Source: Catenulispora sp. GP43
GTDB taxonomy: Bacteria; Actinomycetota; Actinomycetes; Streptomycetales; Catenulisporaceae
Assembly (NCBI RefSeq): GCF_041260665.1
Contig: NZ_JBGCCT010000019.1
Span: forward strand, 182,005 to 246,004
Reading direction: 5' to 3'
Length of the DNA: 64,000 nt
Made by a program: the position numbers and the translations under genes. Positions 1 through 7,779 of this stretch are shown piece after piece; the stretch's first letter is position 1, and each line of letters begins with the position of its first letter. The notes under the pieces are model-generated. The model did no database searches. It was given only the letters and a program-made list of their open reading frames with translations, and was not told the origin of the DNA.

Positions 1-811
1 CCTCGGTCAGCGCCTTGAGCAGGCCGTCCAGGTGGTCGGTGTCGACCTGGCCGGCGAAGGTGCCGGCGCTGATCTTCGCGTCGTGCACGCCGGGCAGGTC
101 GGCCAGCCCGGCCGCGGGCCCGGCGAGTTCGGCCTCGACGGTGGTCCGGGTCAGGTGCCGCAGCTCGGCCAGCGACCCGGTCTCGACGGTCCGGCCGGCG
201 CGGATGATGGTCACCCGGTCGCACAGCGCCTCGACCTCGGACAGGATGTGGCTGGACAGCAGGATGGTGCGGCCGCGTTCGCGCTCCTCGGCCACGCACT
301 GCCGGAACACGTCCTCCATCAGCGGGTCCAGGCCGGACGTCGGCTCGTCGAAGATCAGCAGCTCCACGTCCGAGGCCAGGGCGGCGACCAGCGCCACCTT
401 CTGGCGGTTGCCCTTGGAGTACTGGCCGCCCTTCTTGGTCGGGTCCAGCTCGAAGCGCTCCAGCAGATCGGCGCGGCGCCCAGCGTCCACCCCGCCGTGC
501 AGCCCGCCGAGCAGGTCGATCACCTCCCCGCCGGACAGGTTCGGCCACAACGTGACGTCGCCCGGCACGTAGGCCAGCCGCTTGTGCAGGGCCACGCGGT
601 CGCGCCAGGGGTCGCCGCCGAGCAGGCTCGCCTGCCCGGCGTCAGCGCGGATCAGGCCGAGCAGCACGCGGATGGTCGTCGACTTGCCGGCCCCGTTGGG
701 CCCCAGGAACCCCAGGACCTCACCCTCCTGGACGCTCAGGTCCAGGCCGTCGAGCGCGCGGGTCCGGCCGAAGGTCTTCACCAAGCCGGACGCGCTGATC
801 GCAGTCGTCAT
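1..811 (-). CDS. ABC transporter ATP-binding protein (3' end outside window)
   Basis: This is the nucleotide-binding subunit of an ABC-2 type exporter and would power efflux from the cytoplasmic face. Reading the minus strand from the ATG at 811 gives Walker [10 protein letters not shown] (residues 37-45), the variant signature YSKGNRQKV (131-139) in place of LSGGQ, Walker B LLIFDEP (151-157), a D-loop SGLDP and switch His188 in SSH. The YSKGN-type signature is usual in actinobacterial exporters paired with ABC-2 permeases. About 270 residues are visible and the C-terminus and any permease gene lie beyond base 1. It is divergent from a MarR-type gene 75 bp away, a common arrangement for a regulated drug exporter; the substrate is unknown. 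Confidence 0.93.
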   Translation of the reverse strand, partial: MTTAISASGLVKTFGRTRALDGLDLSVQEGEVLGFLGPNGAGKSTTIRVLLGLIRADAGQASLLGGDPWRDRVALHKRLAYVPGDVTLWPNLSGGEVIDLLGGLHGGVDAGRRADLLERFELDPTKKGGQYSKGNRQKVALVAALASDVELLIFDEPTSGLDPLMEDVFRQCVAEERERGRTILLSSHILSEVEALCDRVTIIRAGRTVETGSLAELRHLTRTTVEAELAGPAAGLADLPGVHDAKISAGTFAGQVDTDHLDGLLKALTE

Positions 812-886
812 GCGGCCGATGCTACTCGAATCTTCAGGATTTTGTGAATGTTATGAAAGTGCGAGCGGGACCGCTACCGTGGAGCC
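812..886. promoter_or_regulatory. Divergent promoter region between ABC ATPase and MarR-type gene
   Basis: This 75-bp spacer is AT-richer than its surroundings. It contains TTCA (833-836) facing TGAA (845-848) in an imperfect inverted repeat, followed by a second GTGAA/TGAA cluster to about 857. MarR-family regulators usually bind such palindromes in divergent spacers, so it may be the operator for both genes. The repeat is short and the assignment is weak. Confidence 0.35.
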
Positions 887-1444
887 ATGCGCAAGGACGA
901 CGCCGACCGGCCGGCCCCCGACCCGCTGCTGGTGTACATCGAGCGCTTCGCCAGCGTGCTGACCGACAGCGGCATCCCGCGCATGCCCTCCCGCGTCTTC
1001 GCCGCCCTGATCACCCAGGACGACGGCCGCCTGACCTCCCAGGAACTGTCGGACCTGCTCGACATCTCCCCGGCCGCGGTCTCCGGCGCCATCCGCTACC
1101 TGACGCAGGTCAACCTGGTCACCCGGGAACGCGAACCCGGCACCCGCCGCGACCGCTACCGGGTCCTGGACGAGGTCTGGCAGGACGCCCTCTTCCAGCG
1201 CGACACGATCATGGCGCGCTGGGAGAAGAGCCTGGCCGAGGGCGTCGCGGTGGTCGGCGCGGACACCGCGGCCGGACGGCGGCTGACGGAGTCGGTGCTG
1301 ATGTTCCAGTTCCTGCGCGGGGAGCTGTCCGGGATGCTGGAGCGCTGGCAGGAACGGCGTGCCGAGCTGCGGGCGGAGCCCGCGCGGACGGACGCGGTGG
1401 CGCGGGCGCTGGGGTCGGGGTCAGGGAAGACTTCCGGCCCCTGA
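887..1444 (+). CDS. MarR/GbsR-type winged-helix transcriptional regulator
   Basis: This is a 185-residue DNA-binding regulator. A winged helix-turn-helix spans about residues 35-90, with helix-turn-helix text LTSQELSDLLDISPAAVSG and a wing rich in RERE and RRDRYR. A helical C-terminal half with RWQERRAELR would dimerise. The layout fits the GbsR-like MarR subgroup that actinobacteria place beside ABC exporters. The ATG follows GGAGCC. The stop TGA at 1442-1444 abuts a 15-bp tandem repeat shared with the end of the convergent response-regulator gene. It probably represses the divergent ABC operon and responds to a small ligand; neither point is shown by the sequence. Confidence 0.85.
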   Translation: MRKDDADRPAPDPLLVYIERFASVLTDSGIPRMPSRVFAALITQDDGRLTSQELSDLLDISPAAVSGAIRYLTQVNLVTREREPGTRRDRYRVLDEVWQDALFQRDTIMARWEKSLAEGVAVVGADTAAGRRLTESVLMFQFLRGELSGMLERWQERRAELRAEPARTDAVARALGSGSGKTSGP

Positions 1445-1472
1445 TACTCGACCCTCAGATACTCGGCCCTCA
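1443..1472. repeat. 15-bp tandem repeat containing a stop codon (two copies)
   Basis: On the minus strand the copies are 1472-1458 and 1457-1443, 14 of 15 bases identical. Each starts with TGA, so the response-regulator stop is followed in frame by a second TGA. It lies between two convergent genes and is one of several similar gene-end repeats in the window. Confidence 0.8.
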
Positions 1473-2144
1473 GACCCTGATGCTCCTGGGCAGCTCCGCG
1501 TCCGCCACGTAGCCGATGCCCCGCACCGTCCGGATCAGGTCCGGCACGCCGAGCTTGGCCCGCAGCGTCGCGATGTGGACCTCCAGCGTCCGGTTCGCCG
1601 ACTTCTCGGTGGTGTGCCACACCTTGCGCAGTATCAGCTCCCGGCACAGCACCGCCCCCGGCGTGCTCGCCAGCAGGTGCAGCAGGTCGAACTCCTTGCG
1701 GGTGAGCACCACCGGCTGGCCGTGCACGTTCACCCGGCGCTCCTCGGCGTCCACCACCACCGGCCCGACGCCCAGGTGGTCGGGGCGCTCGGAGGGCGTG
1801 CGGACCGCGGCGCGGATGCGCGTGGACAGCTCGGTGAGGCCGTAGGGCTTCACCACGAAGTCGTCCACGCCGATCCGCCGGCCCTCGATCCACAGGCCGC
1901 GGTCGGCGCGCGCGGTGATCGCGACCAGCGCGGCCTCGGTCTGGCGGCGGATGCGCTCGCACAATGCGAGCGCCTCCTCGTCCAGTAACCCCAGATCCAG
2001 GAGTACTGCGTGCGGGGAGAACGCCGCCATGCCCGGCAGATCGTCGGCACGCAGCCGCCGGACCGCGAACCCGTCCAGGCGCAGTGCGTTGTCCAACGCC
2101 GGTTGCACCCGGTCGTCCCTACGGCCGGCCACTACTAGCCTCAT
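1470..2144 (-). CDS. OmpR/PhoB-type response regulator (orphan)
   Basis: This 224-residue two-domain response regulator has a receiver domain at about residues 1-112, with acidic pair Asp10-Asp11, predicted phospho-acceptor Asp50 in AVLLDLG, Thr78 and Lys99 in VVKPY. A winged-helix effector spans about 125-220, with RRVNVHGQPVVLTRKEFDLL, the recognition segment ANRTLEVHIATLRAKLG and wing IRTVRGIGYV. No histidine kinase is adjacent, so its partner must be elsewhere or it acts without one. It converges on the MarR-type gene. The ATG at 2144 is the only start giving a complete receiver. Target genes are unknown. Confidence 0.92.
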   Translation of the reverse strand: MRLVVAGRRDDRVQPALDNALRLDGFAVRRLRADDLPGMAAFSPHAVLLDLGLLDEEALALCERIRRQTEAALVAITARADRGLWIEGRRIGVDDFVVKPYGLTELSTRIRAAVRTPSERPDHLGVGPVVVDAEERRVNVHGQPVVLTRKEFDLLHLLASTPGAVLCRELILRKVWHTTEKSANRTLEVHIATLRAKLGVPDLIRTVRGIGYVADAELPRSIRV

Positions 2145-2509
2145 CGAACCGTCACCTCACAGCGCCGCGAGCGCGCCCGTATCGCATAAAATCGGGGTAA
2201 TTCGTAAATAATGTTTGCCAGGGTCCTGCCATTCTGCTCACCCAGCGTGCCGGAGCGCAATACCGCGCGTGTGGGTTTTCTCAATGCGGCCTCAAGTCGC
2301 GATACTCGACCAGGGGTGGAAGAACACTGACAGTGAGGATTTCCGTTCCGGAGCTGTGGCACGGCACCGAGCGCCACTTCCCGCCACCCCGGCCGGAGTG
2401 CCGCGCGCCAAATGTGGAAGATCTGACGAATGCGCCGAACGTATGACGCGATCCCGCGGCGCGCGGCCCGCGGACCGGAATCGGCGCCGCCGTCGGCGAG
2501 GGTGGCGGC
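2145..2509. other. Intergenic region, no supported gene
   Basis: This is the region upstream of the response regulator and the next plus-strand gene. An AT-rich patch at about 2176-2216 stands out from the GC-rich background and probably carries promoter elements for the response regulator. No convincing reading frame was seen. Confidence 0.5.
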
Positions 2510-2926
2510 ATGACCGTCGACGGCTCGTACACGGAGTGGGCGCGGCCCACGCGCCGGGTCCACCTCGCGCTGTCCGTGGGGATGACCCTCACCGGCGTCA
2601 TCCTCATCGCGGCGGGCGCCTCCGGCGGGCGCGGCGCGGTGCGGCCGGCGCCGATGATCGGGCGGACCGCGGACAGCGTCGTGAGTGTCGTGAACGGCGG
2701 CAACGGCAGGAACGGCAGCCTGGTCCCGGCCGCGCCGCTCGTACAGGTCGCACCGCCCGTGCGGGTCGCGCCGCCCGTGCGGGTCGCGCCGCCGGTCACC
2801 GCGCCGCCGAAGCCGGATGCGAAGCCGCACGCCAAGCCCAAGCCGCACCGCCGGCACACGGCGCATCCCTCCGACGTTTCGCACCCGCGGTCGCGTCCCG
2901 GCCCGACTCACCCCTTCACACGCTGA
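2510..2926 (+). CDS. Small membrane-anchored proline/lysine-rich protein, function unknown
   Basis: This predicted 138-residue protein has a short N-terminal cytoplasmic segment and one transmembrane helix at about residues 20-40 (LALSVGMTLTGVILIAAG). The outside tail is low complexity, with three near-identical VAPPVRVAPP units (about 79-96) and a basic Pro/Lys/His stretch (about 100-125). The ATG has a purine-rich GAGGGTGG upstream. Such tails often interact with the cell wall, but no family was recognised. A long minus-strand frame across the same bases was rejected because it lacks any recognisable domain. It may simply be an unconserved membrane protein. Confidence 0.5.
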   Translation: MTVDGSYTEWARPTRRVHLALSVGMTLTGVILIAAGASGGRGAVRPAPMIGRTADSVVSVVNGGNGRNGSLVPAAPLVQVAPPVRVAPPVRVAPPVTAPPKPDAKPHAKPKPHRRHTAHPSDVSHPRSRPGPTHPFTR

Positions 2927-2981
2927 ATCCGGCGGTCACAGCCCTGGTCGGCATCCAAACAAAACCTCTAGGCTTACGGCC

Positions 2982-3383
2982 GTGGCGATGCGACAACTCG
3001 GGGACCTCGAAGCGGCGGTCATGGACCGCATATGGCGGCGCAACCGCCCGGTGTTGGTTCGCGACATCCTCGACGACCTCAACACCGACCGGTCGCTCGC
3101 CTACACCACGGTCATGACGGTGATGGACAAGCTGCACCGCAAGGGGTGGCTGCGCCGTCAGCCGCAGGGGCGCGCGTACGTCTACGAGGCGGTCGCCTCG
3201 CGCGAGTCGTACACCGCGCGCCTGATGCGCGACGCGTGGGCGACCAGCGACAACCAGGCGGTGGCGTTCGTCCACTTCCTGGAGCAGCTGTCCGACGAGG
3301 AAGCCAAGGCGCTGCGCGCGGCCCTGGAGATCTGCCCCCCGGCGTCGCCCCACCCGGCCGCGGAGGAAGAGCGGATGCAGTGA
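2982..3383 (+). CDS. BlaI/MecI/CopY-family transcriptional repressor
   Basis: This winged-helix repressor opens with MRQLGDLEAAVMDRIWR and contains the BlaI recognition helix SLAYTTVMTVMDKLHRKGWL (about residues 37-56). A C-terminal dimerisation region lies around FVHFLEQLSDEEAKALRAAL. A TAGGCT-like -10 lies at 2969-2974, 7 bases before GTG 2982, so the transcript is probably leaderless; ATG 2988 two codons on is the alternative. The stop overlaps the GTG of the following M56 peptidase gene in a GTGA tetranucleotide, implying translational coupling. BlaI and M56 proteins are classic partners: peptidase action relieves repression, often in response to cell-wall stress. Whether beta-lactams are the signal here is unknown. 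Confidence 0.92.
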   Translation: MAMRQLGDLEAAVMDRIWRRNRPVLVRDILDDLNTDRSLAYTTVMTVMDKLHRKGWLRRQPQGRAYVYEAVASRESYTARLMRDAWATSDNQAVAFVHFLEQLSDEEAKALRAALEICPPASPHPAAEEERMQ

Positions 3384-4429
3384 CGTCCGCGCTCCTCCTG
3401 GTCCTCTACGCGCTCGCGGTGGCGCTCCTGGCACCGCCGCTGCTGGCCCGGCACTGGCCCGCGGACCGCGCGCCGCGGCTGACGGTGGCCCTACTGCAGA
3501 TCCTGACGTGCTCGTTCCTGCTGGCCGCCGTCGGCGCCGGCCTGGCCCTGGCCTTCACCCTGGTCGAGGGCCTGTCCGAACTGTCGCCGACCCTGGACTC
3601 CTGCGCCGACCAGCTCCCGGTCACCGACCACGGCTCGCTGGGCACGGCCCTGGGCCACCTCGGCTGGATCTCGGCGGTCCTGCTGTCGGCGCGCCTGCTG
3701 TACTGCCTGGCCGCCACCTTCGGCACCGCCCGCCGACGCCGCCGCGCCCACAGCAGGATGCTCCGCATCCTCGCCACCCGCGACGACGAACTGGGCGTCC
3801 TGGTCCTGGACCACCCGGCACCGGCCTGCTACTGCCTCCCCGGCGACGTGGTGATCACCACCGGCGCCCTGGAACGCCTGAGCGCGAAGCAGCTGGAGGC
3901 GGTACTCCTGCACGAACGGGCGCACCTGTCCGGACGCCACCACCTGATCATCGCCCTGGCCACCGCCATCCGCCGCACCATCCCGCACATCAGGCTCCTG
4001 GCGTACGCCGAACGCGAGACCCGCCGCGTGGTCGAGCTCATCGCCGACGACGCGGCCGTGGCCCACACCGGCGCCCCCACCGTCGCCGCGGCCCTGGCCG
4101 TCATCGGCACCGCCCACCACCCCATGGACCACGCCGGCCACACCGACCACGCCGACCACGCCCCCGGCTACGACCCGGTCCCCGAAACCGCCCTGGCCAT
4201 CGACTCCTCCCCGACCCTGCGCCGCATCCGCCGCCTCCTGCGCCTGGACCGCACCCTCACCCGCCGCGGCCACGCCCTGGTCATCGCCGCCACCACCGCG
4301 GCCACGGTGTTACCGGTCGCGCTGCTGGCGGTGTCGGGGGCGGCGATTTTGCGGCCATGCCCGCCGGACAGCGACGGCGGGTGGGCGCCGGCGGTGGTGG
4401 TGTCGGTGGATGCGGCGGAGGGGAGTTAG
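3380..4429 (+). CDS. M56 family membrane metallopeptidase (BlaR1/HtpX-like)
   Basis: This 349-residue integral-membrane zinc peptidase has hydrophobic helices at about 1-20, 33-60, 95-112 and 305-330. The zinc motif HERAH is at residues 178-182, and downstream Glu219 in ELIADD is the third ligand. No penicillin-binding sensor domain is present, so it resembles the short actinobacterial M56 proteins rather than full BlaR1. A His/Asp-rich loop at about 245-265 (HPMDHAGHTDHADH) could bind metal. The GTG start at 3380 overlaps the BlaI stop, marking a two-gene operon in which this peptidase probably controls the repressor by proteolysis. Downstream lie three 15-18 bp direct repeats. Confidence 0.92.
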   Translation: MTSALLLVLYALAVALLAPPLLARHWPADRAPRLTVALLQILTCSFLLAAVGAGLALAFTLVEGLSELSPTLDSCADQLPVTDHGSLGTALGHLGWISAVLLSARLLYCLAATFGTARRRRRAHSRMLRILATRDDELGVLVLDHPAPACYCLPGDVVITTGALERLSAKQLEAVLLHERAHLSGRHHLIIALATAIRRTIPHIRLLAYAERETRRVVELIADDAAVAHTGAPTVAAALAVIGTAHHPMDHAGHTDHADHAPGYDPVPETALAIDSSPTLRRIRRLLRLDRTLTRRGHALVIAATTAATVLPVALLAVSGAAILRPCPPDSDGGWAPAVVVSVDAAEGS

Positions 4430-4477
4430 GGGATTGCGGCCGAGGGGATTACGGCCGGCAAGGGGATTGCGGCCGGC
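4429..4477. repeat. Three direct repeats of a GGGGATTRCGGCC unit
   Basis: Copies start at 4429, 4444 and 4462, spaced 15 and 18 bp, directly after the M56 peptidase stop TAG. They belong to the recurring gene-end repeats of this window. Confidence 0.8.
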
Positions 4478-4547
4478 GACTCGACTGGCGAGGCTGAGCT
4501 AGTGGGGTTTGTGGGGTGGGCAAGCGTGTCGCGGCCGGGGGGACTAC

Positions 4548-5243
4548 GTGCAGATCATCGAGGACAGCATCGTGGGCGTGCGCGCGGCGGTGATCACGCT
4601 GTCGCGCAGTGAAACACCATTGCGCTTCCAGCTCTACCCGATGCTTCACATCGGCGACCGTGGCTTCTACCGCGAGGTCACCCGCCGCCTGCGCGACTGT
4701 GACCTGATCGTCGCCGAGGGAGCGCCCGACACGGTGGCCACCCGGGCCCTCACGCTGTCGTACCGCCTGGCCCACCGCAACAAGACCATGCAGGTGGAGA
4801 CCCAGAGCCTGGACCTGCTGGCACTGGGAAAACGCATCGTGGTCCCCGACATCAACACCACCGACTTCGAGGCCGGCTGGCGACGCGTCCCCCTCGGCAC
4901 CCGCGCGGCGATCATGATCGCGGCACCCCTGTACGGCCTCTGGCTGGCCGCCTTCGGCACCCGCCGCTGGATCGGCAAGCACGCCGCCCTCGACGACCTG
5001 AAGACGAACGAGGAAACCCTGGCCGAGTCCCCGGACGACTCACTCGACGCGCTACTGCTAGATGCCCGCGACAAGCTCCTGGTCGAGGAACTGCTGCGGA
5101 TCCACGCCGAGCACCGCGACGAACCCATGACGGTCGCGGTGGTCTACGGGGCGAGCCACATGCGGGCGGTGACGAGGGCACTGAACGCGGTTCACGGGTA
5201 TCGCGCGCGGGATGCGGAGTGGGTGATGGTGCTCGGGTACTGA
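4548..5243 (+). CDS. TraB/PrgY (TIKI-like) superfamily protein
   Basis: This is a 231-residue protein. Its N-terminal part LYPMLHIGDRGFYREV followed by DLIVAEGA matches the TraB/PrgY pattern in which a conserved His and Glu sit in homologous strands. The second half-site is VVYGASHMRAV near the C-terminus. Known relatives shut down peptide pheromones or act as metal-dependent proteases (TIKI), so a membrane-associated metallohydrolase role is plausible but unproven. A hydrophobic stretch (IMIAAPLYGLWLAAFG, about residues 120-135) may anchor it. GTG 4548 is preferred over TTG 4509 because GGGGGA lies about 7 bases upstream and the family fold begins there. Confidence 0.6.
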   Translation: MQIIEDSIVGVRAAVITLSRSETPLRFQLYPMLHIGDRGFYREVTRRLRDCDLIVAEGAPDTVATRALTLSYRLAHRNKTMQVETQSLDLLALGKRIVVPDINTTDFEAGWRRVPLGTRAAIMIAAPLYGLWLAAFGTRRWIGKHAALDDLKTNEETLAESPDDSLDALLLDARDKLLVEELLRIHAEHRDEPMTVAVVYGASHMRAVTRALNAVHGYRARDAEWVMVLGY

Positions 5244-5405
5244 GGCGACCGAGCACCGCGACGGACTGCTTGTGCCGGGTCGCCGTGCAGGCCGACCGTT
5301 CCGACCGCTGCGACTGCCACGACTGCCACGACTATGCCGAGTTCGTGTCGGTCGGCGGCGGTGGCCGGTCATGCGCACCCCGCCGCCGACCCTCGGGCCA
5401 GTTAT

Positions 5406-6299
5406 CTACTCCCCCACCCCACCCACAACCTCCACCGCCAGCTCCCCGAGCAACCCCGCGTCCGCCAGCATCTCGATCCCCACGATCCGCCCGTCGACGA
5501 TCGCGAAGTCGAACACCACCTTCGGCCGCCCGGCCACCGACCACACCAGGCCGGCGCTGCCGTCCACCAGGGCCAGCTGCGCCGCCTCGGCGCGGCCGGA
5601 GAACTGCCCGGCGACATCGGCGGCGCCGCGCAGCTCGGCCACGGCGCCGATGCCGACGGCGGCCGGGTCGCCGCGCAGGACGACGTCGGGATCCAGGAGC
5701 TTGAGCAGGCCGGCGAAGTCGCCGCCGCGGGAGGCCTTCAGGAAGGCGCTCACCACCTCGCGCTGGCGGCCCCGGTCGGCCTCCGACTCCTCGCCCTGGC
5801 CCTGGACGCGGCGGCGGGCGCGGCTGGCCAGTTGGCGCACGGCCGCGGTGGACTTGCCGACGATCGGGGAGATCTGCTCGAAGGGGACCGCGAACAGGTC
5901 GTGGAGGACGAAGGCCAGGCGTTCGGCCGGGGCCAGGGTGTCCATCACCACCAGCAGGGCCAGGCCGACCGAGTCCGACAGCTCCGCCGCCAGTTCCGGG
6001 TCGGCCAGCGCGTCGCGCTCGGTGGCCTCGACCGCCTCGACGCCCGCCGGGCCCTCCAGGTCCTCCTCGCCGTGGTTGCGGCGGGCGCGCAGCACGTCCA
6101 GGCAGACCCGGCCGGTGACCGTCGTCAGCCAGCCGGCCAGGTTCTCCACCTCCGCCACGTCCGAGCGGTTCAGCCGCAGGTACGCCTCCTGCACGGCGTC
6201 GTCCGCCTCGGCCAGCGACCCGAGCATGCGGTAGGCGACCGCCCGCAGGTGCGGGCGCTGGGACTGGAAGAACTCGGCGAGCTGGTCGGCGTCGGTCAT
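5406..6299 (-). CDS. ECF sigma factor with C-terminal SnoaL-like domain (SigJ/ECF41 type)
   Basis: This 297-residue RNA polymerase sigma factor has region 2 at about residues 8-80 (AYRMLGSLAEADDAVQEAYL, WLTTVTGRVCLDVLR) and region 4 at about 120-170 (LAPAERLAFVLHDLFAVPFEQI, STAAVRQLASRARRRV). It then has an about 110-residue SnoaL-like tail (VSAFLKASRGGDFAGLLKLL to the end). In ECF41 and SigJ-type factors this tail tunes activity in place of a separate anti-sigma factor, and no anti-sigma gene is adjacent here. The WLPEP linker typical of ECF41 was not seen. The ATG at 6299 is followed by MTDADQLAEFF, a normal start. Confidence 0.93.
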   Translation of the reverse strand: MTDADQLAEFFQSQRPHLRAVAYRMLGSLAEADDAVQEAYLRLNRSDVAEVENLAGWLTTVTGRVCLDVLRARRNHGEEDLEGPAGVEAVEATERDALADPELAAELSDSVGLALLVVMDTLAPAERLAFVLHDLFAVPFEQISPIVGKSTAAVRQLASRARRRVQGQGEESEADRGRQREVVSAFLKASRGGDFAGLLKLLDPDVVLRGDPAAVGIGAVAELRGAADVAGQFSGRAEAAQLALVDGSAGLVWSVAGRPKVVFDFAIVDGRIVGIEMLADAGLLGELAVEVVGGVGE

Positions 6300-6322
6300 G
6301 GCTCCACATTCTGCGGGCGGGC

Positions 6323-7660
6323 TCAGGCGGTCACCACTTTGACGTCCGCGTTCGCGGGAATGTGACAGCCTTCGACGGCGGGAGGATCACTATGGCCGTG
6401 ATCACTAATACCACCGGCACCATCGGCCCCGCCAGGCCTCAGCCGTCCCCGCAGCGACACCCCGGCCGCCAAGGCCGCCGCCACGCTCACCACCGCCGTC
6501 GCCGCGAACCCCCACCGGCTGTCGGTGTGGTCGGTGAGCTCGGCGACCCCGAGCATCACCACCACCGTGGCCGCCAGCCCGCCGCCGTTGGCCAGGCCGA
6601 AGGCCCGCCCCACGTGCGCCTCGTCCACGCTGGTCATCACCAGCGTCCGCGAGGCGATGCGCGCCGTCCCGAACGTGAACGCCCCGATCGCCACCCCGAC
6701 CGCCAGGAACCCCGGCCCGAACTGCGGCTGGAGCACGAACACGGTGTTGCACGCCAGGAACCCCACCACCGCGATCGGCAGGTCCCCGAACCGCCGCCCC
6801 ACGACCTTGTAGAACGCCGTAGCCGCCAAGAACCCCAGGCTCCCGATCGCGTCGACGAGCCCGAACAAGCCGGCCCCGCGTCCCCACTCTCCCATCACCA
6901 GCTTGGGCAGCAGCGCATTGAACACCGTCACCACAACACTGCCCTGCGCGTAGAGCAGGATCAGGCGGACGAGCGGAACGGACCGCCCGCCGGGAACAGC
7001 AGAACCGGAAGAAGCCGCGCCGACCGAGATCTGAGCCCTGGCAACGCTTTCAGCTCTTGGTTCTACCTCTGGTTCTACCTCCCGGGGCAACGCCCCGACC
7101 GCCACCACCAGCAAAGCCGACACCACGAACGTCCCGGCGTTGAACATCAACAGCGGCGAGGCCCCCAACCGCTGCACCAGCAACCCGCCGACGGTCGCCG
7201 ACAACAACATCCCGGCCTGCGTGGCCATCTCGTAGTCCGCGTTGAAGCGGCGCACCTGCGAAGCCCGCACCCGCTCTTTGATCATCGCGTTGCTCACCGG
7301 AAAGAACAACGCCGCGACCACCGCCAGCGCGAAGTTCGCCGCGTACACCCCCGGCCCCTTGGCCCCGCCGAGCGTCAGCCACACCGGCAGCGCCAGAGCC
7401 AGCACCGACGACGTCGCGTCGCACCCGATCCACAACCGCCGCCGGTCGTACCGGTCCGCCAGCCGCCCGAAGTACGGCGAGAGCACCGCCTGCGGCACCG
7501 CGACCGCGATGAACAACAATCCGACCGACAGCATCGTCTTGTCGCTGCGGATCATCAACAGCGCCCCGGCGATCAGCTGCACGTTGTTGCCCAGGGCGGT
7601 GACGAAGGCAGCCGGTACGAGCAATCGCTCGGCCCGCCGCGTGGTGCCGGTGTGCTCCAT
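6323..7660 (-). CDS. MFS transporter (12-helix, drug-efflux-like)
   Basis: This major-facilitator protein of about 445 residues has alternating hydrophobic helices across its whole length and the loop 2-3 signature FGRLADRYDRRRLW. A long hydrophilic central loop is rich in EVEPEVEPRAE and partly encoded by a 12-bp duplication. The overall pattern fits the actinobacterial MFS group annotated as multidrug or macrolide exporters. The substrate cannot be read from sequence. ATG 7660 (MEHTGTTRRAERLLVP) is chosen because the first helix follows at once; starts at 7675 or 7693 would add an unlikely leader. The C-terminus ends in a soluble Gly/His-containing tail. Confidence 0.85.
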   Translation of the reverse strand: MEHTGTTRRAERLLVPAAFVTALGNNVQLIAGALLMIRSDKTMLSVGLLFIAVAVPQAVLSPYFGRLADRYDRRRLWIGCDATSSVLALALPVWLTLGGAKGPGVYAANFALAVVAALFFPVSNAMIKERVRASQVRRFNADYEMATQAGMLLSATVGGLLVQRLGASPLLMFNAGTFVVSALLVVAVGALPREVEPEVEPRAESVARAQISVGAASSGSAVPGGRSVPLVRLILLYAQGSVVVTVFNALLPKLVMGEWGRGAGLFGLVDAIGSLGFLAATAFYKVVGRRFGDLPIAVVGFLACNTVFVLQPQFGPGFLAVGVAIGAFTFGTARIASRTLVMTSVDEAHVGRAFGLANGGGLAATVVVMLGVAELTDHTDSRWGFAATAVVSVAAALAAGVSLRGRLRPGGADGAGGISDHGHSDPPAVEGCHIPANADVKVVTA

Positions 7661-7703
7661 ACGACCCAGTGTCGGCATCATCACTGACACCAACTGGCAG
7701 CAA

Positions 7704-7739
7704 TGCCGGAGCTAATACCGGAGCTCGTACCGGAGCTAG
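7704..7739. repeat. Three 12-bp tandem repeats (CCGGAGCT core)
   Basis: Three near-identical 12-bp units lie in the short spacer between the MFS start and the AarF/UbiB stop. Read on the minus strand they contain TAG triplets downstream of the upstream gene's stop, like other gene-end repeats here. Confidence 0.7.
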
Positions 7740-7779
7740 AGACGAGGCTGGAAACCCAACGCCCGCCCCGAAACCGGCG

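Noticed and set aside
2141..2911. Minus-strand frame of 256 codons, ending in an ATGA overlap with the response regulator
   Set aside because: Sequence is low complexity, has no domain and spans an obvious promoter region; the overlap is easily explained by chance.
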